Shown piece by piece: positions 21,912 to 30,478 of a DNA stretch of 64,000 nt (position 1 is its first letter; the number at the start of each line of letters is the position of its first letter). The position numbers and the translations under genes were made by a program. This stretch comes from Agreia sp. COWG (GTDB lineage: Bacteria > Actinomycetota > Actinomycetes > Actinomycetales > Microbacteriaceae), in contig NZ_LR882035.1 of assembly GCF_904528075.1 (NCBI RefSeq), positions 1,674,001-1,738,000 on the forward strand. Direction: 5' to 3'. The notes beneath the pieces were generated by a model. That model saw nothing but the letters and a program-made list of their open reading frames with translations, searched no databases and was not told the origin of the DNA.

Positions 21912-23141
21912 ATGCCCAAGAGCAAGGCGGAGACGCTCGCGTGGCTTCGCACGATCTCGGGCGAGCTCGCGACCACGACCATCAAGCGCCTCGACGCGAC
22001 GCTGCCCTGGTACGGCGATATGCCGCCAGGGCGGCGCAGCGCCGTGGGGCTCGTCGCGCAGGCCGGTATCAAGTCGTTCATCCAGTGGTATGAGGACCCG
22101 TCCACGACCACCTGGATCGCCTCGGACGTCTTCGGTTCCGCGCCGCGTGAACTCCTTCGATCCATCACGCTTCAGCAGACGCTCCAACTGATCCGCGTGG
22201 TCGTCGAGGTCGTCGAAGACAGGGTCAAAGGCGCGGATGCCTCGCTCCGCGAGGCCATCCTGTTGTATTCGCGTGAGATCGCCTTCGCGTCCGCAGATGT
22301 GTACGCCAGGGCCGCGGAGGCACGTGGGCTGTGGGACGCCCGACTCGAGGCCTTGGTCGTGGACTCCATCCTGAGCGGTGAATACGACGACGAGTTACCG
22401 TCGCGCATCGCAGCTCTGGGCTGGCACGGCCACGGCGAGGTGAGCGTGCTCGTGGGCACGACGCCGCGAGTTCTCGACGTCGACCAGCTGAGAAGGACGG
22501 CACGTCATCTGCAGGCCGATGTTCTGATTGGCGTGCAGGGAAACCGACTCGTCCTCGTCATCGGGCGATCGATCCCCGCGCCGGGCAGCGCGCCCGAGAA
22601 GGTGATCGCCCCGGTCGTCGCTGAGACCGACGACGCGAAGGCGGATCGAACGATGAGCTTTCTCGACATCGCTCGAGCTCTCGAGCCCGGTTTCGGACCG
22701 GGGCATCTCGTTCTGGGACACGAGGTTCCGAGCCTGGTCGACGCGTCCCGCAGCGCGAAGGCCGCGCTTGCCGGATTCGCCGTTGCACGCGCGTGGCGCA
22801 ATGCGCCGCGGCCCGCGTTGGCCGACGACCTGCTCCCCGAGAGGGCGCTTGCCGGTGACCCGCTGGCCCGCTCGACCCTGGTCAACCGGGTCTACAGGCC
22901 GCTTCTCGATCACTCGCCCGAGTTGATGGCGACGCTGTGGTGTTATCTCGACAACGGTCGTTCCCTCGAGGCGACGGCCCGCGAGCTCTTCGTGCACCCG
23001 AACACGGTGCGCTATCGCCTGAAGCGTGTCTCCCAGGTGATCGGCTGGGACGCGACGGGGGCCAGGGAGGCGCTGATCCTACAATCGGCCCTCATCCTCG
23101 GCACCATGCACGATCACGACAGCTCGGTCGGCCGGAAATAG
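21912..23141 (+). CDS. fasR: PucR-family transcriptional regulator of fatty acid synthesis
   Basis: 409 residues. The C-terminus is a PucR-type helix-turn-helix: ELMATLWCYLDNGRSLEATA then LFVHPNTVRYRLKRVSQVIG. The N-terminal 300 residues hold a GGDEF-like/CdaR middle domain without recognisable catalytic residues. In Streptomyces and relatives a homologue next to fabDHPF activates that operon; the same order here (fasR-fabD-fabH-acpP-fabF) supports the name. It starts 9 nt after aceE. GGGGAG lies about 14 nt before the ATG. A CGTGTG-N5-CACACG palindrome in the fabD leader is a plausible binding site. Confidence 0.9.
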   Translation: MPKSKAETLAWLRTISGELATTTIKRLDATLPWYGDMPPGRRSAVGLVAQAGIKSFIQWYEDPSTTTWIASDVFGSAPRELLRSITLQQTLQLIRVVVEVVEDRVKGADASLREAILLYSREIAFASADVYARAAEARGLWDARLEALVVDSILSGEYDDELPSRIAALGWHGHGEVSVLVGTTPRVLDVDQLRRTARHLQADVLIGVQGNRLVLVIGRSIPAPGSAPEKVIAPVVAETDDAKADRTMSFLDIARALEPGFGPGHLVLGHEVPSLVDASRSAKAALAGFAVARAWRNAPRPALADDLLPERALAGDPLARSTLVNRVYRPLLDHSPELMATLWCYLDNGRSLEATARELFVHPNTVRYRLKRVSQVIGWDATGAREALILQSALILGTMHDHDSSVGRK

Positions 23142-23181
23142 GGCAGCGTGTACGGTATCGACAGCGCATCCTCGTATTCTT

Positions 23182-23198
23182 CGTGTGATTCGCACACG
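23182..23198 (+). promoter_or_regulatory. Palindrome upstream of fabD, candidate FasR operator
   Basis: CGTGTG and CACACG form a perfect inverted repeat with a 5-nt spacer, 32 nt before the fabD GTG in the 89-nt gap after fasR. Its place between regulator and regulated operon fits control by FasR, but binding is inferred only. Confidence 0.4.
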
Positions 23199-23230
23199 GG
23201 ATTGAGTGTTGTGCTTGGGAGGATAACTAG

Positions 23231-24151
23231 GTGATCGTCATTGTCTGTCCTGGCCAGGGTTCCCAAACACCCGGCTTCCTCGCACCGTGGCTCGATGTAC
23301 CCGGCGCTCGTGATCACCTCGTCGAGCTCGGCGAGGCCGCCGACCTCGATCTGGTGGCCCACGGCACCACGAGCGACGCCGACACCATCAGGGATACCGC
23401 CGTTGCGCAGCCACTGATCGTCGCCGCCGGCCTGCTCACGCTGCGCCTGCTGCTCTCAGAGGGTCGAGGCGACATCATCGGAGGAATCGCCGGTCACTCG
23501 GTCGGCGAGATCACCGCGGCCGTCGGGGCGGGTGTTCTCTCCGAAACAGATGGCATGGGCTTCGTTCGCCGACGAGGGCTCGCCATGGCCGATGCGGCGG
23601 CCACGACTCCGACGGGTATGACTGCCGTCATCGGGGCCGACGAGCAGGAGTTGCTCGCCCTCCTCGACGAGTTGGGGCTGCAGCCCGCGAACTTCAACGG
23701 CGGGGGTCAGATCGTGGTCGCGGGAGCCCCCGAAGCTCTTGCCGCCCTCGCAGAAGCCCCGCCCAGCAGGGCCCGCGTCATCCCGCTGCAGGTCGCCGGA
23801 GCCTTTCATACCCGCTACATGGAGCCGGCAGTCGCGTCGCTCGCCTCTGTCGCAGAGCTGCTGACGCCGTCGCAGCCGAATACGACACTCTGGACCAACC
23901 GCGACGGCAGCGTGGTCGCCGACGGACGCACCTTCGTCGATCTGCTTGTCGGCCAGGTGTCCTCCCCGGTGCGTTGGGATCTCGACATGCAGGCGTTCGC
24001 GTCTGCCGGAGTGACCGGCCTCATCGAGGTCGCGCCGGCCGGCGCCCTGACCGGCCTCGCCAAGCGAGGCCTGAAGGGCGTGCCCACCGTCGCCGTCAAG
24101 ACCCCCGACGACCTCTCCGCGGCCTACGAGCTTCTCGCTCACGACGCCTGA
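23231..24151 (+). CDS. fabD: Malonyl-CoA:ACP transacylase
   Basis: 306 residues. GQGSQTPGF near the N-terminus, the active-site GHSVGE with Ser90, and AGAFHTRYM with His193 mark FabD. It loads malonyl groups from CoA onto the acyl carrier protein encoded two genes downstream. The start is a GTG with GGGAGG 8 nt upstream. It is followed after 38 nt by fabH. Length is normal for the family. Confidence 0.96.
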   Translation: MIVIVCPGQGSQTPGFLAPWLDVPGARDHLVELGEAADLDLVAHGTTSDADTIRDTAVAQPLIVAAGLLTLRLLLSEGRGDIIGGIAGHSVGEITAAVGAGVLSETDGMGFVRRRGLAMADAAATTPTGMTAVIGADEQELLALLDELGLQPANFNGGGQIVVAGAPEALAALAEAPPSRARVIPLQVAGAFHTRYMEPAVASLASVAELLTPSQPNTTLWTNRDGSVVADGRTFVDLLVGQVSSPVRWDLDMQAFASAGVTGLIEVAPAGALTGLAKRGLKGVPTVAVKTPDDLSAAYELLAHDA

Positions 24152-24189
24152 GCCTCGACGACCACCCGCACCGACACACCAAGGACTCC

Positions 24190-25197
24190 ATGAAGCACGC
24201 TCCCCTCAACCAGAACCGCGGTAGCGAGTTCACCCGCATCCACAGCATCGGGGCCGCCCGCGGTGAGAACGTCGTTCCGAACGAAGAGCTGATCGGCCCG
24301 ATCGATTCCTCCGACGAGTGGATCCGCCAGCGCACGGGCATCATCGAGCGCCGCCGTGCGGGCAAAGACGTGCTGGCCGTCGACCTCGCAACGACCGCAT
24401 CGCTCGAGGCCATCCAGCGCGCCGGCATCGACCCCCAGCAGATCGGTGCCGTGATCGTAGCCACCATCAGCAATCCCGTCGTCACCCCGTCGATCTCGTC
24501 GCTGCTCGCGGAGCGCGTCGGAGCGAACCCCGCCGCGGCCTATGACATCGAGGCTGCCTGCGCCGGTTATACCTACGGCATCGCCCAGGCAGACTCGTTG
24601 ATTCGCTCTGGCCTGGCCGAATACGTGCTCGTCGTCGGGGCCGAGAAGCTGTCGGAGTTCATCGACCCTGCCGACCGCTCGATCTCGTTCCTTCTCGGCG
24701 ACGGTGCCGGCGCCGCGATCGTGGGGCCGAGCGAGACCGCCGGCATCTCCCCCAGCATCTGGGGCTCCGACGGTTCGAAGTGGGACACGATCTACATGAC
24801 AGGAACCCACGCCCAGTATCGCGACGGCGACATCGACGTCTGGCCCACGATGCGCCAAGAGGGAGCAACCGTGTTCCGTTGGGCCGTCTGGGAGATGGCG
24901 AAGGTCGCCCAGCGGGCACTGGATGCCGCCGGAGTGACGAGCGACGACCTCGCGGCATTCATTCCCCACCAGGCGAACATGCGTATCGTGGACGAATTCG
25001 CCAAGCAGCTCAAGCTTCCCGAGTCCGTCGCAATCGCACGAGACATTGCAACGACCGGCAACACCTCGGCTGCGTCCATCCCGCTCGCCACGCACCGGCT
25101 GCTCGAGGAGCATCCGGAGCTGTCAGGCGGTCTCGCCCTTCAGATCGGCTTCGGAGCAGGCCTGGTCTTCGGTGCCCAGGTCGTCGTGCTGCCCTAG
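24190..25197 (+). CDS. fabH: 3-oxoacyl-ACP synthase III
   Basis: 335 residues. The catalytic triad is readable: Cys124 in EAACAGYTYG, His260 in FIPHQANMRI, Asn291 in ATTGNTSAAS. It starts fatty-acid synthesis by condensing an acyl-CoA (often branched in this group) with malonyl-ACP. AAGGA lies just before the ATG at 24190. The in-frame region upstream overlaps the end of fabD and is not part of the protein. It lies in the fab operon between fabD and acpP. Confidence 0.96.
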   Translation: MKHAPLNQNRGSEFTRIHSIGAARGENVVPNEELIGPIDSSDEWIRQRTGIIERRRAGKDVLAVDLATTASLEAIQRAGIDPQQIGAVIVATISNPVVTPSISSLLAERVGANPAAAYDIEAACAGYTYGIAQADSLIRSGLAEYVLVVGAEKLSEFIDPADRSISFLLGDGAGAAIVGPSETAGISPSIWGSDGSKWDTIYMTGTHAQYRDGDIDVWPTMRQEGATVFRWAVWEMAKVAQRALDAAGVTSDDLAAFIPHQANMRIVDEFAKQLKLPESVAIARDIATTGNTSAASIPLATHRLLEEHPELSGGLALQIGFGAGLVFGAQVVVLP

Positions 25198-25221
25198 TCA
25201 AGATTTTCTGAACGCCTGACC

Positions 25222-25262
25222 TAAACTTAGTGACGGTCAATTCAACCCCAAGGAGAAACACA
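25222..25262 (+). promoter_or_regulatory. acpP: Candidate internal acpP promoter and strong ribosome site
   Basis: A -10-like TAAACT (25222-25227) sits in the 65-nt gap before acpP, with no convincing -35, and AAGGAG precedes the ATG. ACP is needed in much larger amounts than the enzymes of the operon, so an extra promoter would make sense. Confidence 0.35.
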
Positions 25263-25511
25263 ATGGCATTGTCCACCGAAGAAGTGCTGGCCGGTCTGGC
25301 CGAACTCATCAACGACGAGACCGGTATCGCTACCGACACCGTCGAGATGGACAAGTCGTTCACAGACGACCTGGACATCGACTCCATCTCGATGATGACC
25401 ATCGTCGTCAACGCTGAAGAGAAGTTCGACGTGAAGATCCCCGACGAAGAGGTCAAGAACCTCAAGACCGTCGGAGACGCCGTCACGTTCATCGTCGCAG
25501 CCCAGGACTAA
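25263..25511 (+). CDS. acpP: Acyl carrier protein
   Basis: 82 residues, acidic, all helical. The 4'-phosphopantetheine site is Ser41 in DDLDIDSISMMT (the common DSL is DSI here). It carries growing acyl chains among FabD, FabH and FabF. The start at 25263 follows AAGGAGAAACACA; an earlier in-frame ATG would add 11 residues not seen in the family. Confidence 0.97.
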   Translation: MALSTEEVLAGLAELINDETGIATDTVEMDKSFTDDLDIDSISMMTIVVNAEEKFDVKIPDEEVKNLKTVGDAVTFIVAAQD

Positions 25512-25617
25512 CCTCCCGCGCTGTTTCGCAGACGGCGGGCCCGGGCACTGCTCGGGCCGGCCGTCCACGACGAAGACACAACTGCCCAGAATTGACCACG
25601 TGCAAGAGAGTGTTTCC

Positions 25618-26856
25618 ATGAGTTCCAAGCGAATCGTCGTCACCGGAATCGGTGCTACCTCCCCCCTCGGCGGAACCGCCCGCGAGACCTGGACGGCCCT
25701 GCTCGCAGGCGAATCCGGTGCGCGTCGGCTCGAACAGGAGTGGGTGGCGAAGTGGGAGATCCCGATCACCTTCGCGGCCCAGGCCAAAGTTCCCTCCAGC
25801 GATGTGCTCGAGCGCATCGAGACCAAGCGCCTCGATCCGTCGAGCCAGTTCGCGCTCACGGCCGCTCGCGAGGCATGGGCCGACGCGGGCTCGCCCGAGG
25901 TCGTTCCTGAGAGATTCGGTGTCGACTGGGCGACCGGAATCGGCGGAGTCTGGACCCTGCTCGACGCGTGGGACACGCTGCGAGAGCGCGGTCCGCGGCG
26001 GGTTCTGCCCATGACCGTGCCCATGCTGATGCCCAACGGACCGGCTGCGGCCATCGAGATGAGCCTCGGCGCCAGGGCCGGAGCCCGAACGGTCGTCTCC
26101 GCGTGCGCATCCAGCACCGAGTCGATCGCGAACGCCTACGATCACCTCCAGGCCGGATACGCGGACATCATCATCGCCGGTGGATCCGAAGCGGCCATCC
26201 ATCCCCTGCCCATCGCGTCGTTCGCCGCCATGCAGGCGCTGTCGAAGCGCAACGACGACCCGGCCACGGCCTCAAGGCCCTACGACGTCACTCGTGACGG
26301 CTTCGTTCTCGGCGAGGGTGGCGCTGCCGTCGTTCTCGAGACCGAGGAACACGCACTCGCCCGGGGCGCCCGCATCTACGCCGAGGTCATCGGTGGCGCA
26401 GTCACGAGCGACGCCTACCACATCACCGCTCCCGATCCCGAGGGCTCGGCCGCCGCCCGCGCGATGATCGCGGCCGTCGAGGGCTTCGGCTACTCTCGCA
26501 ACGACGTGGCGCACATCAATGCCCATGCAACGTCGACCCCGGTCGGCGACATCGCCGAGTTCAAGGCTCTGCGGCAGGTCTTCGGCGACTCTCTTGCAGC
26601 CATCCCCGTGTCGGCGACCAAGGCCTCGACCGGCCACCTTCTGGGTGGCGCGGGGGGAATCGAGGCGATCTTCACGATTCTCGCACTGCACGAACGTATG
26701 GCGCCACCGACCATCAACCTCACCGAGCAGGATCCCGAGATCGACATGGACGTGGTGACTGCCCCGCGCACCCTGCCAGACGGGGATCTCGTCGCTATCA
26801 GCAACTCGTTCGGCTTCGGCGGACACAACGCGGTCGTGGCGTTCAAGACGGCGTAG
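25618..26856 (+). CDS. fabF: 3-oxoacyl-ACP synthase II
   Basis: 412 residues of condensing enzyme with Cys163 (VSACASSTES), His303 (INAHATSTPVGD) and His340 (KASTGHLLGGAG). It elongates acyl-ACP with malonyl-ACP. The ATG at 25618 gives MSSKRIVVTGIGATSPLGG, the usual N-terminus. The gene ends the fab cluster; a strong hairpin follows its stop. Confidence 0.96.
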   Translation: MSSKRIVVTGIGATSPLGGTARETWTALLAGESGARRLEQEWVAKWEIPITFAAQAKVPSSDVLERIETKRLDPSSQFALTAAREAWADAGSPEVVPERFGVDWATGIGGVWTLLDAWDTLRERGPRRVLPMTVPMLMPNGPAAAIEMSLGARAGARTVVSACASSTESIANAYDHLQAGYADIIIAGGSEAAIHPLPIASFAAMQALSKRNDDPATASRPYDVTRDGFVLGEGGAAVVLETEEHALARGARIYAEVIGGAVTSDAYHITAPDPEGSAAARAMIAAVEGFGYSRNDVAHINAHATSTPVGDIAEFKALRQVFGDSLAAIPVSATKASTGHLLGGAGGIEAIFTILALHERMAPPTINLTEQDPEIDMDVVTAPRTLPDGDLVAISNSFGFGGHNAVVAFKTA

Positions 26857-26877
26857 TTCGCGACGGCAGAGATTGTC

Positions 26878-26930
26878 GTTCGTTCCCTCGGCCTCCCCCG
26901 CGAATCGCGAGAAGGGCCGAGGGAACGAAC
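26878..26930. terminator. Bidirectional terminator between fabF and DUF3145 gene
   Basis: A perfect 16-bp inverted repeat, 26878-26893 (GTTCGTTCCCTCGGCC) and 26915-26930, with a 21-nt loop. It lies in the 77-nt gap between the convergent genes fabF and DUF3145 and can act on both strands. Confidence 0.75.
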
Positions 26931-26933
26931 TGG

Positions 26934-27437
26934 TTAACCGACGGAGTGCAGCCAGACCACGGGCGAAAAATCGCTCTCGTGGCGGAATGGCTCCAGTTCG
27001 TCATCCCAGGCCTGCCCCAGGGCAAGACGGAGTTCTCTGTGTAGTTCGACGGCATTGGTTCCCGCCGACTCCATGGCCGCTCGGATGCGATCCTCGGGCA
27101 CGACGGTATTGCCCGCGCTGTCGGTCTGGGCGTAGAAGATGCCGAGATCGGGTGTGTGAATCCAGCGTCCGCCGTCGGAGCCTGCTCCAGGATCCTCGGT
27201 CACCTCGAAGCGCAGATGCTCCCAGCCGCGAAGGGCAGAAGAAATGACCGCGCCGGTGCCGGCCGGTCCCTCCCAATAGAACTCCGTGCGCTGAGATCCA
27301 CGGAGGACGGGCTGCTCACGCCAGGTGAAATTGACGGCACGACCAATGGCGCGTCCTGCTGCCCACTCGACGTGGGGGCAGAGCGCGCGGGGCGCGGAAT
27401 GAACGAAGATCATTCCGTGTGCGACGGGTGCCACCAT
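26934..27437 (-). CDS. DUF3145 family protein
   Basis: 167 residues. It reads GMIFVHSAPRALCPHVEWAA near the N-terminus and QAWDDELEPFRHES near the end, the pattern of DUF3145, a family found in actinobacteria beside the fab cluster. Function is unknown. The second ATG at 27437 is preferred because GGAG lies 6 nt before it, inside the alternative start region (27449 adds MEKK). It converges on fabF across a terminator. No membrane segment or signal peptide. Confidence 0.85.
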   Translation of the reverse strand: MVAPVAHGMIFVHSAPRALCPHVEWAAGRAIGRAVNFTWREQPVLRGSQRTEFYWEGPAGTGAVISSALRGWEHLRFEVTEDPGAGSDGGRWIHTPDLGIFYAQTDSAGNTVVPEDRIRAAMESAGTNAVELHRELRLALGQAWDDELEPFRHESDFSPVVWLHSVG

Positions 27438-27605
27438 TTTCTTCTCCATTTCGTGAGGTACGTCTTCCCCAACGACCTGTGAAATGGATTGCCTGCGACA
27501 CCGCTGAATTCAGTTGTTCTTGCATTATGCACGATCACGCCGTGAACAGCCAGCAGTGACAACTCGCATCGGCGCGGCGAGCCTTTCGACGGGATCGTCG
27601 ACGGG

Positions 27606-27644
27606 GTACATACTGAGTACACATTTAATGCGGAGCGGAGTGTC
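27606..27644 (+). promoter_or_regulatory. Palindromic site upstream of the PadR gene
   Basis: GTAC-N7-GTAC (27606-27620), each half self-complementary, lies 24 nt before the ATG in an AT-rich stretch (ACATTTAATG). PadR regulators often bind palindromes at their own promoter, so autoregulation is likely. GGAG is present 4 nt before the start. Confidence 0.4.
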
Positions 27645-28187
27645 ATGTCAGTGAGGTCCGGCATCCTCGCCGTGCTGAGCCTCGGGCCCGCGTACGGCCT
27701 TCAGATTCACGGCGAGATAGAGGCCCGCACCGATCGACTGGGCCGCATCAACGTGGGACAGATCTACTCGACCCTTGATCGCCTCGAGAGCCGCGGCCTG
27801 GTGCTCCCGGCCGGCGAGACCGACGACGGCCTACCGCTCTACGGGCTGACCAGCCTCGGTGAACTCGAGATGATCGACTGGTGCCGTCACGCCGAACCGA
27901 ATGCGTCGTGGTCGAGTATGGTCGGCCAGGTGCTGATGGTGATCTCCCTCCCTGGGCATTCTGCGTCTGCCCTGATCGCGGATTATCGCCGTCAACTTCT
28001 CGCCCCTCTGGGTCATCCCGGACCTGACGCCCTCACCGCCTTGGCAGACGCCGCGTCGAGCGCCTTCGCCTCGGCTGGCCTGACCTGGCTCGACTCGGTC
28101 GAGCTCGCCACACGAGAACCGGATGCCCTCGCCCGGCCCCTCGGGCAGCTGCGGCCACGCCGGGGCCGACGGCCGACGACAGACTAG
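27645..28187 (+). CDS. PadR-family transcriptional regulator
   Basis: 180 residues. The N-terminal winged helix shows LAVLSLGPAYGLQIHGEIEA and INVGQIYSTLDRLESRGLVL, the PadR signature. The C-terminal region is helical and differs from the short dimer helix of small PadR proteins, closer to the larger Vir-type. It ends 4 nt inside the 3' end of the convergent transglutaminase gene. Target genes are not clear; no transporter is adjacent. Confidence 0.9.
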   Translation: MSVRSGILAVLSLGPAYGLQIHGEIEARTDRLGRINVGQIYSTLDRLESRGLVLPAGETDDGLPLYGLTSLGELEMIDWCRHAEPNASWSSMVGQVLMVISLPGHSASALIADYRRQLLAPLGHPGPDALTALADAASSAFASAGLTWLDSVELATREPDALARPLGQLRPRRGRRPTTD

Positions 28188-30478
28188 GGTCGAGGCGCTC
28201 TCACGAAGAGCGACGTCGGGAGCCATCTCGCCCGGCGCCGCGCCGCCGTCTCTGCTTCTGAGGTGATCGAGCTCTCGATCCTCACGAGCGACGCCCGGAT
28301 AGCCTCACGCGATTCTTGTGTCGCATCCATTGCTGACGAGTCGGCGAAGTGCTCGCGTTCCACGGCCGCTCGCACGCGGTCGACGTCGACGTGTGCCACC
28401 CGCCGCAGGCCGTTGAGCCGATCGGCGAACGACGCGGGGGTGTCGCCCTGTGCGACGTCGATTCCGTAATCACGCGCGAAGTCCTGCAATTCGTGCCAGG
28501 CGGCTGTCGCGGGCAGTGGCGCCGCGCCGATGAACGTCAAGGCTCTGCGCCGTCGCCACTGGCGCAGAGCGGCGGGGATGAGAGCGATGATGAAGACGCC
28601 GACGGCGACCCCCAGGGAGGTGAGCCACCCTCGAAGCTGCACCGAAGGCTTCGCCGTCGTTGACGCCGTGGTCGGCGCGCTCTCCGTGTCCTCCCGCGTG
28701 CTGGTCGCGGGCGTTGTCGACTCGGTTGTCGGGCTCACCGCCTGCGGGCCGGCCGCCTGCTGGGCGAAGGCGGGGAGCGTGTACTCGGGAACCGAGATGC
28801 CTAGGCTCGGCGTGGGTTCGAAGGGGAGCCAGCCGACTCCCTCGAAGTACAACTCGGGCCACGAGTGCAGCTGGTCGGTCTTCACGTCGTACTTCGGCTC
28901 ACCATCGACGTAGCTCGAGGCGGCCGAGCTCGGAAAGTAGCCGACCGCAATTCTCGCCGGGATGCCCAACACCCTGGCCATCGTGGCCATGGCGGCCGCG
29001 AAGTGCACGCAGTACCCGCTCTTCACTTCGAGGAAGGTGGCCAGTGCGTCGGCATTTGTGCCGTCGAAGTCCCTGTCGACCGGTGTCTCGACCGAGTACT
29101 CGAATTGACCCGAGGTGAAGTATGCCTGCAGGGCGATCGCGCGCTCATAGTTTGTGCTCGAGTTGGCGGTCACCTCGCGCGCCACATCGGACACGATGGT
29201 CGGCAGGTCGGATGGCAGCTGCACCTCTCGCGCGAGTGCCGGAGGCACAGTGGAGCCGGCGGAGGCCAGCTGATCGGCGGTGGGGGCGAGTTCGAGACTC
29301 TCGACCGTGTACGTGTCTCCCCGGCTGTCGTTGCGGTTGCTCGGCAACGTGACAACCCCGGTGCCGGCGTCGGCCGACCAGCCGGAGCCGGCGCTGGTCA
29401 GGCTCGTCGCCGGGTAAGGAAGAGGCAGCCAGTCGCTGCGCAGGGCTTCGATCGACACCTGGGAGGTGACGGTGGTGCGCGGCACCGCCTCGCCGAGGCC
29501 CGCCGGTGGGGAGAGTCGCTCGATGGTGCCCACCGAGGGGACGTCGGAGGCATCCGGTTGCCAGACGCCCTCCGAGAAGTCGGACAGGTCGACCAGCTTG
29601 AGGTAGAGCGGCTTCTCGGCCGTGGTGACGTAGCTCAACGACAGCAGGGGCGTTCCCCTGCGTAGGTCTCGACCGAGCTGAATGACCGGATCGACACCGG
29701 CCCCGTAGACCGAGGCGAACCCACCGTCTGCGCTCGAGTCTTCGAAGGCATCCGCGGTGAGCCCAGGAGTGACGGAGGGAATCACCAGAGCCGCTATCAC
29801 CGCCGTCGACGCCATCACGAGGGCGGTTCCCGGGGCGCGAGCTGTCGCTGCGGCTGCCGGCACCCCGGAGCCGCTCGGTTCGCGGCGTCGGGCGGTCAGC
29901 CAGAGGAGCAGGACGAAGACCAAGGTTGTCGCTACGAAGCGCGGCACCTCGATGTCGCGTGTCTGAACGGCGTAGGGCACGGTGAAGACGGCCACCGCGA
30001 TGAACCCGACGAACGCGGGAAACCGGGTGACCACGGCCGTGTCGGCGAGCACGGCCAGGAGACCGACGGACATGGCGATGAGTTGCACGAGGGATCCCAC
30101 TGGTTCAGCGGGAATGCTCTGGGCTTGAATCTCGGCGCCGGCGTCCGCGAAGCCGGCCACCAGGGTGTTGATAGTGGTCGGAGTGGGAACGATGCCGAAC
30201 ACCGCCGTGCCCGGAGCAAAGGCCAGGATGCTGCCACCCGACCAGGCGACGAAAGCGGCGAGGGTGCCGACGCCTCCAGGAAGTCCACACGCTCTTACGG
30301 CCCACGATGCACCGACGCTCACCGTCGCCAGCCCCATGGCCGCGAACCACCAGCCGAACCCGGCCACGAGATGCGTCACGCCCGCGAGGGGGATTCCGAT
30401 GATGGCCAGGACCGTCAGTGATACGAGCCAGGATGCGTGGTGCGAGGCCCTCCGCGTGGCACGTGATTGTGCACTCAT
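28184..30478 (-). CDS. Membrane transglutaminase-like protein (TgpA/DUF3488 type)
   Basis: 764 residues. Five or six membrane helices fill the N-terminal 190 residues and one lies near residue 640. The transglutaminase core is at about 455-560: VKSGYCVHFAAAMATMARVL (Cys), then VKTDQLHSWPELYFEGVGWL (His, Glu). The DUF3488 and C-terminal DUF4129 layout fits TgpA. The ATG at 30478 overlaps the DUF58 stop as ATGA. With MoxR and DUF58 it forms a common operon in actinobacteria thought to act on the envelope, substrate unknown. A longer in-frame start upstream would lie inside the DUF58 gene and is not supported. Confidence 0.92.
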   Translation of the reverse strand: MSAQSRATRRASHHASWLVSLTVLAIIGIPLAGVTHLVAGFGWWFAAMGLATVSVGASWAVRACGLPGGVGTLAAFVAWSGGSILAFAPGTAVFGIVPTPTTINTLVAGFADAGAEIQAQSIPAEPVGSLVQLIAMSVGLLAVLADTAVVTRFPAFVGFIAVAVFTVPYAVQTRDIEVPRFVATTLVFVLLLWLTARRREPSGSGVPAAAATARAPGTALVMASTAVIAALVIPSVTPGLTADAFEDSSADGGFASVYGAGVDPVIQLGRDLRRGTPLLSLSYVTTAEKPLYLKLVDLSDFSEGVWQPDASDVPSVGTIERLSPPAGLGEAVPRTTVTSQVSIEALRSDWLPLPYPATSLTSAGSGWSADAGTGVVTLPSNRNDSRGDTYTVESLELAPTADQLASAGSTVPPALAREVQLPSDLPTIVSDVAREVTANSSTNYERAIALQAYFTSGQFEYSVETPVDRDFDGTNADALATFLEVKSGYCVHFAAAMATMARVLGIPARIAVGYFPSSAASSYVDGEPKYDVKTDQLHSWPELYFEGVGWLPFEPTPSLGISVPEYTLPAFAQQAAGPQAVSPTTESTTPATSTREDTESAPTTASTTAKPSVQLRGWLTSLGVAVGVFIIALIPAALRQWRRRRALTFIGAAPLPATAAWHELQDFARDYGIDVAQGDTPASFADRLNGLRRVAHVDVDRVRAAVEREHFADSSAMDATQESREAIRASLVRIESSITSEAETAARRRARWLPTSLFVRAPRP

